Shown: in pieces, positions 32,948-42,277 of the stretch
Layout: each line of letters starts with the position of its first letter
How positions within the stretch are numbered: position 1 is the first letter of the stretch
The notes under the pieces: model-generated
Databases searched by the model: none
What the model saw: only the letters and a program-made list of their open reading frames with translations
Told to the model about the DNA's origin: nothing
Position numbers and translations under genes: made by a program
From: Nitrospirota bacterium
GTDB lineage: Bacteria > Nitrospirota > Thermodesulfovibrionia > UBA6902
Assembly (NCBI GenBank): GCA_016222905.1
Contig: JACRPZ010000014.1
Coordinates: 1-43,643 of the forward strand
Direction of reading: 5' to 3'
Length of the DNA stretch: 43,643 nt

Positions 32948-33202
32948 TTAGAATTTCTCCTCATTCAGATAATCCTCCGGCTTCTTGCTGCTCCGAGGAG
33001 TCTGAGTCGTCATGTCTTCCGTCACATCATTACTTGTACATGAGGCTGGAAATTCCTTCTCCTTAAAGACACCGGGCGGTCTTAATATCAAAGGAGCTGA
33101 TTTGTCTTCTTCCATAAAGTCGCTCCGAGCGAGTCCTTCTGCGGCTGCAAGACCGAAACCCCTTAAAGTCTCCAGTAAAAACTTTCTTCTTTCAGGTATC
33201 AT
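32948..33202 (-). pseudogene. napG: Truncated napG (N-terminal part only)
   Basis: An 84-residue reading frame. The first 55 residues match NapG: RRKFLLETLRGFGLAAAEGL, a twin-arginine-like start, then LILRPPGVFKEKEFPASC, where the first ferredoxin Cys appears. After this Cys the sequence becomes Ser/Thr/Lys-rich with no further Cys and stops. NapG normally holds four [4Fe-4S] clusters in about 250 residues. It lies between napA and napB, the NapGH position in epsilonproteobacterial-type nap operons. Confidence 0.75.
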
Positions 33203-33306
33203 ATTCTCTTTAGTGTTATGGCGTTTGTAGCGTCAGGAGTTCATAGAGTTTATTGCATTATAACGTTGTGCGTTTTTCACGCTATAACTCTCAACTCTAT
33301 AACTCG

Positions 33307-36078
33307 TTACGCTTTATATACCTTTACCGCGCATTTCTTAAAATCAGTCTCTTTGGAGATCGGACAGGTGGCGTCAAGAGTCACCTTGTTTATCAGTACA
33401 TGCTCATCAAACCACGGGACAAAGATCAATCCTTTCGGAGGGTTATTCCGCCCCCTTGTCTCAACATGCACCTTTACCTTCCCCCTTCTTGATTCCACCC
33501 AGATGAGGTCGCCGTCTTTTACGTTGTATGACTTTGCGTCCTTCGGGTTCATGGAGCAGACGGCCTCGGGAACCGCCCGGTAAAGTTCAGGCACGCGCAT
33601 CGTCATTGTGCCGCTGTGCCAGTGTTCGAGCACCCTTCCGGTGCTGAGCCATAACGGATATTCATTGTCCGGTATCTCGGCAGGATCAATATAGTGCCTC
33701 AGGAATATCTTTGCCTTGTTCGGCAACTTGACCTTATCCGTGCCCTTGGGACCTATGAGGTCACCGGACGGCAGTTCCTTGAATGCCTTGCCGTAGAAGG
33801 CGAATTGCCCGCGATTCTCTGCGTTTGCATAAGGATCATATTCGGAATTGAATCTCCACAATGTCTCTTTTCCGTTAACTACCGGCCATCTCAATCCTCT
33901 CACTGTATGGTAAGTATCAAAATCAGCGAGGTCGTGCCCGTGGCCAAGACCGAATTTCCTGTACTCTTCCCACAGATATTTCTGAAGAAAGAAGCCATAA
34001 CCTTTAAATCCCGAAACATTTCTCTTGTCTCCGCCAACCTCTGAATTTAAAAAGCCTTTGCCCACAGGATCAGGCCACTTAAATGTCTTTGCTTCTTTGT
34101 TTGCAAAGAGCACGTCAAACAGGGTGTCGGTCTCTTTATATCCCATCGCCTTTGCTTTCTCTATTACATCCGGGAGGGTAACCTCAGGTGAAATCTTATG
34201 CTCCTTCCATACTTCCGCCAATGTTAACCGTTTTGAAAATTCAACCAGCTGCCATGTATCAGACATCGCATGCCCGACCGGCGTGACCTGTTGACGCCAA
34301 TGCTGCGTCCTTCTTTCGGCATTACCGTATGCGCCCCATTTCTCAAATATCATGGCGCTGGGTAAGATCAGATCCGCTACCTTCGCGGAAATTCCGGGAT
34401 ACGCCTCTGACACCACAATGAAGTTGTCCATCTCCCTTGCCGCCGTTATCCAGTGGTTCATATTCGCGGAGTTCTGCCAGGGATTGTTTACCTGTACCCA
34501 TGCCCATTTGATCTTTCCGTCTTCAAGGTCTCTCATGATCTTCACATAGTGTGAACCCGGGACGGGATTCAATGTGCCTTCAGGAAGCTTCCATATCTTT
34601 TCCGTAATCTCCCTGTGCTTTGGATTTGCGACAACCATGTCAGCGGGAAGCCTGTGTGAAAAAACTCCAACCTCTCTCGCAGTACCGCAGGCGCTCGGCT
34701 GTCCTGTAAGGCTGAATGCGCCATTGCCAGGCTGAGACTGTTTGCCGAGAAGCAGATGCACTGTGTAAGCCTGTTCATTGACCCACGTGCCGCGCACGTG
34801 CTGGTTAAATCCCATAGTCCAGAAGCTGACAACCTTTCTCGCTTTCGCGGCATAAAGATCAACAAGCTTAACAAGTTTCTTCTTGAAGTCCTCAAGAGGC
34901 TCGTCCGGGTCTCCCTTTGAGAGCGCTGCAACAAAATCAAGGGTATACGGCTCAAGCCCTTTTTTGAAATCCTCGAAGCTGATCAGCCAGTGATTATCAG
35001 GGGTCTTGGCGTTCTTCATCTCCATCTTCTGCCCCTCCTGTATGCCGAGGGAACTCATTGCCTGCGCCTCTTCTTTTGTGATTATTTTAAAGGCCTCTTT
35101 GCCTGCGGTATCAAGCTCTCCGGGTTTGTATTTAGCATGATTGACCTGGGGGCGTAATCCGTATCCGATATCTACGGGCCCGGTTGCAAAGACGCAGTTG
35201 TTCTCTACAAAACTCCGGTCAATCGCATCAGGACGGTTATAAACGATCTCACGTGTAATGTAATTTAGTATTGCAAGGTCAGTGTTGGGTTTAATTATGA
35301 TTTCCACATCCGAGATACTGGAGCACCTGTTTGCGAAGGTTGAGATATTGACGATATTTACCCAATCGGGTTTGCTCAGCTTCCTGTCGGTTATCTTTGA
35401 CCAAAGCACAGGGTGCATCTCAGCCATGTTTGCGCCCCAGAGAATGATCGAATCCGCAAAGTGCATATCGTCATAATTCCCGGCAGGCTCGTCTATGCCG
35501 AAGGTCTGCATAAATGCCGCAACCGCGCTTGCCATGCAGTGTCTTGCATTGGGGTCAATATTGTTGCTCCTGAACCCAGCCTTCATCAATTTAACAGCAG
35601 CGACCCCCTCCATGATCGTATACTGTCCTGAACCAAAGACCGCCACTCCGGTTGGTCCGAGTTCTGTATACGATTTCTTAAATTGCTTTGACATCTCCTC
35701 AAAGGCCCTTTTCCATGTAACAGGTTTGAATTTGCCCTTCTTGTCGAAATCACCTTTATCATTTACCCTCAAAAGTGGTTCGGTAAGCCTGTCTGCGCCG
35801 TACATGATCTTTGCGTTGAAATATCCCTTGATGCAGTTAAGCCCCATGTTCACAGGCGCGGCTGGGTCTCCCTTGACCGCGACTATCATATCGTCCTTTG
35901 TCGCCACCATGATGCCGCATCCGGTTCCGCAGAACCTGCACACAGCCTTGTCCCATCGCCATCCTGCCTCTGTTTCTTTGGCGATCGCCTTTAATTCATC
36001 CGGCACCGCCATACCTATTGCTGTTGCAGCGCTTACTGCCGCCGTTGTCTTCAGAAAGTCTCTTCTGCTGATATTCAT
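33307..36078 (-). CDS. napA: Periplasmic nitrate reductase catalytic subunit NapA
   Basis: A 923-residue molybdopterin enzyme reducing nitrate to nitrite. The Tat signal is [18 protein letters not shown] (residues 3-20). The [4Fe-4S] ligands are Cys47, Cys50, Cys54 and Cys82 (CRFCGTGCG ... NCIKG). Cys181 in [10 protein letters not shown] is the expected molybdenum ligand. The length is near the epsilonproteobacterial form (about 925) and longer than E. coli NapA. A GGAGGTG Shine-Dalgarno precedes the ATG. It is first in its operon, after the terminator of the nitrite reductase gene. Confidence 0.95.
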   Translation of the reverse strand: MNISRRDFLKTTAAVSAATAIGMAVPDELKAIAKETEAGWRWDKAVCRFCGTGCGIMVATKDDMIVAVKGDPAAPVNMGLNCIKGYFNAKIMYGADRLTEPLLRVNDKGDFDKKGKFKPVTWKRAFEEMSKQFKKSYTELGPTGVAVFGSGQYTIMEGVAAVKLMKAGFRSNNIDPNARHCMASAVAAFMQTFGIDEPAGNYDDMHFADSIILWGANMAEMHPVLWSKITDRKLSKPDWVNIVNISTFANRCSSISDVEIIIKPNTDLAILNYITREIVYNRPDAIDRSFVENNCVFATGPVDIGYGLRPQVNHAKYKPGELDTAGKEAFKIITKEEAQAMSSLGIQEGQKMEMKNAKTPDNHWLISFEDFKKGLEPYTLDFVAALSKGDPDEPLEDFKKKLVKLVDLYAAKARKVVSFWTMGFNQHVRGTWVNEQAYTVHLLLGKQSQPGNGAFSLTGQPSACGTAREVGVFSHRLPADMVVANPKHREITEKIWKLPEGTLNPVPGSHYVKIMRDLEDGKIKWAWVQVNNPWQNSANMNHWITAAREMDNFIVVSEAYPGISAKVADLILPSAMIFEKWGAYGNAERRTQHWRQQVTPVGHAMSDTWQLVEFSKRLTLAEVWKEHKISPEVTLPDVIEKAKAMGYKETDTLFDVLFANKEAKTFKWPDPVGKGFLNSEVGGDKRNVSGFKGYGFFLQKYLWEEYRKFGLGHGHDLADFDTYHTVRGLRWPVVNGKETLWRFNSEYDPYANAENRGQFAFYGKAFKELPSGDLIGPKGTDKVKLPNKAKIFLRHYIDPAEIPDNEYPLWLSTGRVLEHWHSGTMTMRVPELYRAVPEAVCSMNPKDAKSYNVKDGDLIWVESRRGKVKVHVETRGRNNPPKGLIFVPWFDEHVLINKVTLDATCPISKETDFKKCAVKVYKA

Positions 36079-36134
36079 TTATCAACACCTCCTGTTTAAT
36101 TGCCGAGAGAAGTTAAGTATATAAAATGCGCTTC

Positions 36135-36148
36135 AAGTTTCTAAACTT
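36135..36148. promoter_or_regulatory. Palindrome upstream of napA
   Basis: AAGTTTCTAAACTT has perfect 6-base arms around CT, about 57 bases before the napA start. It is in the right place for an operator. The response regulator encoded at 38185 is one candidate; this is inference. Confidence 0.35.
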
Positions 36149-36180
36149 AATTTCCATGAGATTCCTAATGCTTCAAAACT

Positions 36181-36209
36181 AAAAGGCGGGGCATGAAGCC
36201 CCGCCTTTT
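36181..36209 (-). terminator. Terminator of the octaheme nitrite reductase gene
   Basis: Perfect 12-base arms (AAAAGGCGGGGC, 36181-36192, and 36198-36209) enclose a 5-base loop. The minus strand continues TTTTAGTTTTG. It lies 11 bases after the stop and separates this gene from napA. Confidence 0.85.
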
Positions 36210-36219
36210 GAAGAGTTAA

Positions 36220-37920
36220 CTACTTGGCCGGTGTGGCTGCTGCCGCCGGTTTTGGAGCCATTGCATTAGTAAGAATCTCGATACCTTTCAAGGCTTCATC
36301 AACAGACTTTGTAAGCGCCTCTCTTGCCATTTGAGGATTGTGGAAACCATCTGAATTCTCAGCAGTCCAGAATTCCCAAAGTATATGTGCCTTAAGATGC
36401 TGATCCTGCGCCTGCTTTATGATTTCAGCATCTACCCCTGCTTTCTTTGCTTCAAGTATTTTATCAATTAATACAGACAACCGGAATTCAGCCTTTCTCA
36501 TCTTGCCTCTTATGTGCGCCTTTATTGAATCAATGGCGTATTTTGCCTGCTCTTCAGTCCATTTAGGATGACACTTGAGGCAAGTCTCCTTAAGCTGAAC
36601 CTTGGGCGTAACCGCAAAGTGAGATGTATAGACCTTCCCCGTCTTCTTGTCCTTTACCTTCGGGGTATGACAGTCATTGCATCCTGCGCCTGCCTTGGCA
36701 TGCTTTGAATTGTAGTACGCCTCTGATTCAGGATGCTGCGCCTTCCAGAGAAGTCCTCCTGTTAAACCGTGTTTGAAGTCGAGGAAGCTTACTTTGTTAA
36801 CATAGTGGTCATAGAGGCCGAATACATCCTTATATGGGAAATGATTTGTCCTCCTGTCAGCCATTGTTACTGAATATTTTGACGTATCAGGATTTTTGGG
36901 ATCATAGCCCGGATTGCAGTTGTACTCAACATGACACTGTCCGCACAGCAGTCTTGTATCATACTTGTCAAGCAGGGCTATCTTTCTTGTAAAGCCTCTC
37001 ACGCCCATATCAATGACCTTTATCCCTGTCCTGTTAGGGTCTTTGTGCCAGAGGGTATCTCCATCAGGTCTCGTAAGCGCGTCAATTAATCCATCCCTTA
37101 CGATCCTCGGTTTTGCAGCGTGTGAGTCATGGCAGTAAATGCAGTTAAGCCCATGCTGAAGGTCTTTTACAAGCTCAGTTACTTTTGATGTCCTTGACCA
37201 CTCTGCGCCGGTAACCGGATCACCCATATATGACCATTTAAGGATCTGGTCCTGGGATTTGCATTGCAGACATACAGGATTCGCTGCTGCTGCGCTCTGA
37301 GGGATAAACGCTTTGTGATCAGTCGCATCGGGATAATTATCCTGAAGTATGTCCCATGCCTTGCCTGTTTCAAAAAGATACTCCCATCCGTTTTTACCCT
37401 GGAATCTTCCGCCATAGGACCTGTCAACAATGAGATGGTCCACAAGCATCCATGGATGGCTTCTTGTAAGATTATGCTCTTTTGTGAAACCGTGGCCTGC
37501 CATCAGTTTATCCCAGAACGGATTAGGAGCCCTGTTCGTAAGCTGGGACTTTTCATCCCTCGCCGGTCTGTGATAGGCGGTCTGCATAAAGCTGTTATAC
37601 TGCTCTTTATGGCACTGACCGCACGCCTCCCATGATGTATCTGTTACAGGCCTTGTATCCGGACCGGGGCCCTTCAGATGTGCATCAAGTCCCTTATGAC
37701 AATTCGAACAGTTAACCTTTGCATGTTTACCCATTGTGTGAAGTTCTTTAATCTGGTCATGACAGCCGTAGCATGTCTCAACCTTTACATCCTTTTCCTT
37801 TTGCGCGTTCTTCTTTGCAGGCGTACTTTCATACTGAGCATCTACACCTGAATAGTAGATTCCGATTGTCAGAACGAGCGTAAAGAGCGTTGCAAGCAAA
37901 ATGTAAAATTTTTTCTTCAT
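36220..37920 (-). CDS. Octaheme cytochrome c nitrite reductase (ammonia-forming)
   Basis: A 566-residue exported protein with a signal peptide (residues 1-28). Eight heme motifs are visible: CYGCH (50), CSNCH (71), CGQCH (100), CLQCK (217), CIYCH (260), CGQCH (326), CNDCH (414) and CLKCH (447). Heme 4 with Lys as axial ligand is the catalytic heme of NrfA-type enzymes. The sequence EYNC places Tyr333 two residues before Cys335, the pair that forms a Tyr-Cys bond in the Thioalkalivibrio octaheme enzyme (TvNiR). It should reduce nitrite to ammonium with six electrons. The ATG at 37920 is chosen for its GGAGGAG; an earlier ATG at 37959 has none. A TATAAT on the minus strand at 37998-38003 may be its -10. 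Confidence 0.93.
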   Translation of the reverse strand: MKKKFYILLATLFTLVLTIGIYYSGVDAQYESTPAKKNAQKEKDVKVETCYGCHDQIKELHTMGKHAKVNCSNCHKGLDAHLKGPGPDTRPVTDTSWEACGQCHKEQYNSFMQTAYHRPARDEKSQLTNRAPNPFWDKLMAGHGFTKEHNLTRSHPWMLVDHLIVDRSYGGRFQGKNGWEYLFETGKAWDILQDNYPDATDHKAFIPQSAAAANPVCLQCKSQDQILKWSYMGDPVTGAEWSRTSKVTELVKDLQHGLNCIYCHDSHAAKPRIVRDGLIDALTRPDGDTLWHKDPNRTGIKVIDMGVRGFTRKIALLDKYDTRLLCGQCHVEYNCNPGYDPKNPDTSKYSVTMADRRTNHFPYKDVFGLYDHYVNKVSFLDFKHGLTGGLLWKAQHPESEAYYNSKHAKAGAGCNDCHTPKVKDKKTGKVYTSHFAVTPKVQLKETCLKCHPKWTEEQAKYAIDSIKAHIRGKMRKAEFRLSVLIDKILEAKKAGVDAEIIKQAQDQHLKAHILWEFWTAENSDGFHNPQMAREALTKSVDEALKGIEILTNAMAPKPAAAATPAK

Positions 37921-38077
37921 CTTAATACTCCTCCTTTTTGTTTTGATTAGTGCTATCACCTGATATTTGCATTTAAATTTGTTCCGTTGAAATACCGATT
38001 ATATGATTAAAGATTAGCAGGTAATTTTGTAAATGTGCTGTTAATGTGTGTAAAGGATTGGTAAATTTTGGGAAATG

Positions 38078-38163
38078 AGGCACAAAGAAGAAAGTATTAT
38101 GATATAAGGAGAGCTATTATGCATCGATTACAGAGGGGGTATTCTTTCTTAAACTTTGTGCCT
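38078..38163 (-). terminator. Long hairpin after the response regulator gene
   Basis: AGGCACAAAG (38078-38087) pairs with CTTTGTGCCT (38154-38163), continued by AAGAAAG/CTTTCTT with a 3-base bulge around a loop of about 49 bases. It starts 22 bases after the stop codon. It may end the two-component transcript before the nitrite reductase promoter. Confidence 0.45.
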
Positions 38164-38184
38164 TTGCCCCTTTGTGTCTGTTAC

Positions 38185-38868
38185 TTAATCTGCGAATCTG
38201 TAGCCTGCGCCGGGCACAGTGAGGATATACTTTGGATCTGAATGGTCTTTCTCGATCTTCTGCCTGAGATGTTGGATATGGACATCTATTACCCTGCTCC
38301 ATGAATAAATCTGCGAACCTTTCCAGACGGCTTTTCTTATTGCGTCCCTGCTTAACGCCTCTCCCCTGTGAGATATAAAAAAACAGAGCAGTTCATATTC
38401 TTTTGGGGTAAGGTTAATCTTTTTTCCGGAGACCGTGACAAGATGTTTCCTGAAAGCAATTTTGATGCTGCCGATACTAACTTCTTCTTTTGTAATATGA
38501 GGAACCGCCCTTCTAAGGCAGGCCTTTATCCTCGCCAAAAGCTCAAGCGTCTCAAAAGGCTTTACCACATAATCATCAGCGCCGCTTTCGAGGCCGATGA
38601 CTTTATCAGAGACCTTATCCTTTGCCGTAAGCATTATGATGGGAATTTGCGGAAGCTCTTTTCTTAGATTGCGGCATATCTCAATCCCGTCTCCGTCAGG
38701 TAGAGTCAGGTCAAGAAGTATGAGGTCAGGCTGGGTTTCGGATATCAGCTCCTGCGCCTTTGCCCAGTTATCCGCCGTATCAACCTCATATTCATGGAGC
38801 TGAAGATTGGCCTTGAGCACCTTTAGTATATCTTTGTCATCATCAACAGCGAGGATTCTATTTTTCAT
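38185..38868 (-). CDS. OmpR-family response regulator
   Basis: A 227-residue regulator. The receiver domain has VDDD, phosphoacceptor Asp53 in LLDLTLPDGDG and Lys in VVKPF. A winged-helix DNA-binding domain follows (about 130-225): INLTPKEYELLCFFISHRGE and VIDVHIQHLRQKIE. It overlaps its kinase gene by 4 bases (ATGA). Placed next to nitrite and nitrate reductase genes, these are its most likely targets. Confidence 0.94.
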   Translation of the reverse strand: MKNRILAVDDDKDILKVLKANLQLHEYEVDTADNWAKAQELISETQPDLILLDLTLPDGDGIEICRNLRKELPQIPIIMLTAKDKVSDKVIGLESGADDYVVKPFETLELLARIKACLRRAVPHITKEEVSIGSIKIAFRKHLVTVSGKKINLTPKEYELLCFFISHRGEALSRDAIRKAVWKGSQIYSWSRVIDVHIQHLRQKIEKDHSDPKYILTVPGAGYRFAD

Positions 38869-40526
38869 TTTGACTCTACCACCTTCTTCGGTAACGTGAA
38901 GTAAAACGTGCTGCCCTTCAGATCTTCACTGCTTATCACATTAATTTCTCCGTTATGCGCCTCGATTATGCCCTTACATATCGCAAGCCCAAGTCCTGTG
39001 CCCTGCCGCCTGCCTATTGTAAAAAATTTATCAAATATCTTCTTCTGGACCTCATCTGGTATGCCGGGGCCTTTGTCTTTTACTGATACCGTAACTTCTT
39101 CTTCAGACTCTTTAGCTAATATAAATATATCGGAACCTTCCGGGCTGTAGTTGATTGCATTTGAGAAGAGATTTATCAAGACCTGTCTTATCCTGTCTTC
39201 ATCTGCATAAATAAATACCACGCCGGAAGCAGCAGTTATAATGAACGTTATCTTTCTTTCGCTTGCTATAGTTTGTAAGCCCGTGATTACTTCTTTAATA
39301 AGCGAGAGCAGATCTATTTCCCTTAACTCAAGAGCGAAAATCCCTGATTCTATACGCTCAATATCAAGAGTGTCGTTAACCATCCTTATCAGTCTGTCGG
39401 CATTGTTCTTTATCACATCAAAGAATTCCTGAAGATCGTTTGTGCTCCTCTCAGTTGCTGGAAGCATTGAAAACTTTGCGGTGATATAATCCATTGCACC
39501 TTTAATTGAGGTTAACGGTGTTCTCAGTTCGTGAGATACCTTTGCGATGAAATCGGATTTCTTCTCGTTTAATTCTGTAAGCCTGGCATTTGCATCAGCA
39601 AGGCTTTTTGTGGCGCTCTGCACCTTGTTTTCAAGGTCGCTATGATATTCCCTCAGAGATTCTGACATTGCGACAAACGCCTTGTTGAGATCCTCAAGTT
39701 CATCGCCGGTTCTCGTTACAGGTATTTCAGTCTCATCCCCTCTTGCAAACTCCATCATGGAGATCTTTAAACGGTTCACAGGACTCAATACCAGCTCCTT
39801 CATCATAATAAAGAGGACTATCATTAATATTATGATGGTGGCGATGCTCGTCAGCACTATTATCTTTTCTTCTGAATCTATTATTGCAATAGCATAATCC
39901 ATAGGGATAGAGACGCTTATGGCGCCCCTAACGTCCCCGACTTTATAGCCCTGATGCTCATGACATTTGAGACAAGACTTTTCAACATATAGCGGAGCTA
40001 TGTAGCGGTAAAAGTATGAAGCCCCTATTTTTTCCACCTTTGAAGATTCTTTTATCTGGTTTGATTCAAACGCCATCAACGAAGTTCGCTCGAATTCATC
40101 CGGCTTATTATTTGGATTAATCAGTTTAAGACTCGTTATATTGAACCAGTAAGCCCCGGCCTTTTTTGCATACTCCGATAATTCCTTGGTCACCATGGCA
40201 GGGCTTTCCTTTATATACTTTTTCCCGCCGATGTCTTCCATCTCCGCCTCGGAAAGATAGGGATTTGGTTTTTTCCATGGCACCTTTTCTACAAAAATGC
40301 CTCCGTGGTCTGCGATCCATCTTCTGGTAAGAACGATCTGCGTAAACAATGTCTTTGCCTGCATATTTAGTTGTTCTGTTATGAGTTTCCTGTCTTTTTT
40401 TATAATCAGATATGTTGATAAGCTCATGGCTATGGTCAATACTACAGCTGTGCCTATGACAAATTTAAGGCTGAGGCTGATCTTTAACGCCCTGAATTCT
40501 TTTAATAATTCCTTAAAACTCTTCAT
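38865..40526 (-). CDS. Sensor histidine kinase with Tll0287-like heme-type domain
   Basis: A 553-residue membrane kinase. A membrane helix (about 20-42) is followed by a periplasmic DUF3365/Tll0287-like domain (about 50-215) carrying CLKCH at 185-189, a c-type heme attachment motif. A second helix, HAMP, coiled coil, HisKA with KVSHELRTPLTSIKG and HATPase (DKGPGIPDEV, GTGLGLAICKG) follow. The heme suggests sensing of redox state or a small ligand such as NO. It has a TATAAT at 40541-40546 and a very short leader without Shine-Dalgarno. Cotranscribed with the regulator next to the nitrate/nitrite genes. Confidence 0.93.
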   Translation of the reverse strand: MKSFKELLKEFRALKISLSLKFVIGTAVVLTIAMSLSTYLIIKKDRKLITEQLNMQAKTLFTQIVLTRRWIADHGGIFVEKVPWKKPNPYLSEAEMEDIGGKKYIKESPAMVTKELSEYAKKAGAYWFNITSLKLINPNNKPDEFERTSLMAFESNQIKESSKVEKIGASYFYRYIAPLYVEKSCLKCHEHQGYKVGDVRGAISVSIPMDYAIAIIDSEEKIIVLTSIATIIILMIVLFIMMKELVLSPVNRLKISMMEFARGDETEIPVTRTGDELEDLNKAFVAMSESLREYHSDLENKVQSATKSLADANARLTELNEKKSDFIAKVSHELRTPLTSIKGAMDYITAKFSMLPATERSTNDLQEFFDVIKNNADRLIRMVNDTLDIERIESGIFALELREIDLLSLIKEVITGLQTIASERKITFIITAASGVVFIYADEDRIRQVLINLFSNAINYSPEGSDIFILAKESEEEVTVSVKDKGPGIPDEVQKKIFDKFFTIGRRQGTGLGLAICKGIIEAHNGEINVISSEDLKGSTFYFTLPKKVVESK

Positions 40527-40540
40527 TATGTATTACAAAA

Positions 40541-40546
40541 ATTATA
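40541..40546 (-). promoter_or_regulatory. Probable -10 box of the heme-sensor kinase gene
   Basis: TATAAT on the minus strand ends 14 bases before the ATG at 40526, so the leader would be only about 8 bases. No -35 box stands out. Confidence 0.4.
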
Positions 40547-40662
40547 CACCACCCTGTTTGTTTTTTGATGTTCATTCAATTATCGCCAAAGATACAGACA
40601 TTCAGGTAGTGTCTCAGTTTCATTTTAACCGCCCTTATCTATAGCTATCTCAATAAAAATAT

Positions 40663-40680
40663 GGCATAATGAGTTATGCC
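40663..40680. promoter_or_regulatory. Palindrome overlapping the start codon
   Basis: GGCATAATGAGTTATGCC has perfect 7-base arms. It holds a -10-like CATAAT and the ATG (40676-40678) of the small basic protein gene. Binding of a dimer here would block both transcription and initiation. Confidence 0.45.
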
Positions 40681-40903
40681 TAAAGGCCCGCAAGGACAGA
40701 GAAGACCAGCAGACGTGATCGGAGCCGCTATTAAAGTGGCTAAGATCGCTACTGGTGAAATAGATGAAGACGTTGCAGGGAAAGAGTATACCCGTAGAGG
40801 CGGGTTGATAGGTGGCAAAGCAAGAGCATCTAAACTTTCAGCTAATAGGCGTAAAGAGATAGCTAAAAAAGCGGCAGAAGTTCGTTGGAAACAACATAAT
40901 TGA
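40676..40903 (+). CDS. Small basic protein with KARA/RW repeat, unknown function
   Basis: A 75-residue Lys/Arg/Ala-rich protein. MPKGPQGQRRPADVIGAAIK is a start I have seen in many bacterial hypothetical proteins, and GGKARASKLSANRRKEIAKK followed by AAEVRW is a short motif also known in nucleic-acid-associated and desiccation-type proteins. It may bind DNA or RNA. It converges on the Fic gene with 1 base between stops. No Shine-Dalgarno is present. Confidence 0.7.
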   Translation: MPKGPQGQRRPADVIGAAIKVAKIATGEIDEDVAGKEYTRRGGLIGGKARASKLSANRRKEIAKKAAEVRWKQHN

Positions 40904-40904
40904 C

Positions 40905-42050
40905 TTACTTTCTTTTCGTTGGCAACATCGATTTCATTAAATCTGTATTAGCACTATATTTATTACCAACCTTTTTAATAAGTTTTAAATCCTGAAGTTC
41001 TTTTAAATCTCTTAGTAGAGTGGCCTTATTCAATTTGACATACATTTTAGATATATCAGAACTTATAGAAATAATTTTGTCTAAATCAAAATTTCTTTCA
41101 ATGGGAAATTGCAATGCTAAGGTTCTCTTTCTTTTAAATGCTTCCCTTTTGGTGTATTTTACTTCAGCAAATGTTTCATATATATAGTTATGCCAGAATA
41201 TTGTAAACTGACTTCTTTGTATTACTTCTAAATTTTCAGTTAGTCCATCACGAAAACCCCGCACCGCATATTCAATAAACTCTGTTAAATCTCTTTTTCT
41301 TCTGCCATTATCTAATTGTCTGTAATATTCTGGGCGTGTTTCATTGTAAAAGTTAGATAAAATATGTGATACGATACTCGGCAAACCAGCGCGCAATAAA
41401 ATATAAAATTCAAGCAATCTACCAGTTCTTCCATTCCCGTCTCCAAAAGGATGAATCCATTCAATATAAACATGTGTAATTATAGCTTGGATGACTGATG
41501 TTGTAAAATTCTGCCCTTCATTAAAATGAAACTCTTTATTAATCCAACGACATAAGTTCTCGACTAATTCTGGAACGTATTTGCAATCAGGAGCTACATA
41601 TCCGCCAACTGATCGGGTATCAGTTCTAAACCTGCCTGGGATTGCATCAAAATGATTGCCAAGATTTTTGCCAATCATTTCATGAAATTCTTTAATAACT
41701 GCCGAATTAATAATTCTCACAAAATTTCTATCTATAAGTTCTTTATGGAGTGTATTAAATCCATCTAATATGTTTTTAACTTCAATTTCTAAATATTCCT
41801 TACTTGGGGGTAATCTCCATCCTTCTTGAATTTTCTTTATTTCTTCTTCGCTCAATGTGTTACCTTCAATCGCCGTTGTAGCTTGCGCTCCCTTAATAAG
41901 TGAAACATTCAGCAATCGATCTCTATCCTCTGGTTTTAGAGGAATATCTGCAATAGCTTGAACAAGAGCATCACATTGCCCAAGCATGTAAGAGGAATCT
42001 AAAGTTAGCTCCCATTCTCTACGGAACGATATGTGCTTATGGCTATCCAT
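40905..42050 (-). CDS. Fic-family protein with autoinhibitory helix
   Basis: A 381-residue Fic enzyme that probably transfers AMP or another nucleotide group to target protein hydroxyls. The catalytic motif is HPFGDGNGRTGR, with His200. An upstream TTAIEGN at 58-64 fits the inhibitory (S/T)xxxE(G/N) helix, so activity is restrained in cis (class II). The C-terminal 100 residues look like a winged helix, so it may bind DNA. It has a good promoter and a G7 tract just before the ATG that serves as Shine-Dalgarno. Confidence 0.93.
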   Translation of the reverse strand: MDSHKHISFRREWELTLDSSYMLGQCDALVQAIADIPLKPEDRDRLLNVSLIKGAQATTAIEGNTLSEEEIKKIQEGWRLPPSKEYLEIEVKNILDGFNTLHKELIDRNFVRIINSAVIKEFHEMIGKNLGNHFDAIPGRFRTDTRSVGGYVAPDCKYVPELVENLCRWINKEFHFNEGQNFTTSVIQAIITHVYIEWIHPFGDGNGRTGRLLEFYILLRAGLPSIVSHILSNFYNETRPEYYRQLDNGRRKRDLTEFIEYAVRGFRDGLTENLEVIQRSQFTIFWHNYIYETFAEVKYTKREAFKRKRTLALQFPIERNFDLDKIISISSDISKMYVKLNKATLLRDLKELQDLKLIKKVGNKYSANTDLMKSMLPTKRK

Positions 42051-42087
42051 TTACCCCCCCATTTTGTTACGATTAAGTTACAAATAT

Positions 42088-42116
42088 AATATAGCAAATG
42101 TTATTATTTATGTCAA
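42088..42116 (-). promoter_or_regulatory. Sigma-70-type promoter of the Fic gene
   Basis: The minus strand has TTGACA (42111-42116), a 17-base spacer and TATATT (42088-42093). Transcription should start near 42081, with a leader of about 30 bases. Confidence 0.75.
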
Positions 42117-42242
42117 TAAAATAGCATAACTGCGACTAAATGAAGTCAGCAAAATGTGCGCAATATATTTTAATACAATAATTCAATATGTTATGCAGTT
42201 ATTATGAAAATTTAAATGAAACATGTAATATGAAAATAATGC

Positions 42243-42271
42243 TTGACATTTCATTAAATATAGTGTATCAT
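42243..42271 (+). promoter_or_regulatory. Promoter of the transposase gene, leaderless arrangement
   Basis: TTGACA (42243-42248), a 17-base spacer and TATCAT (42266-42271) end 6 bases before the ATG at 42278, so the predicted transcript begins at or next to the start codon. No Shine-Dalgarno is present. Confidence 0.7.
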
Positions 42272-42277
42272 TTAATC

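Noticed and set aside
33228-33305. Repeated TATAACTC-like words before the napG fragment
   Set aside because: Short A/T-rich repetition in a 100-base spacer without symmetry or spacing that suggests function.
38078-38163. Possible structured RNA or riboswitch upstream of the nitrite reductase gene
   Set aside because: The structure is on the far side of the nitrite reductase promoter region and fits a terminator for the response regulator gene better.
42126-42201. ATAACTGC ... GCAGTTAT as terminal repeats of the IS1-like element
   Set aside because: Only 8 bases match, both lie on the same side of the transposase gene, and no partner is seen after 43105.
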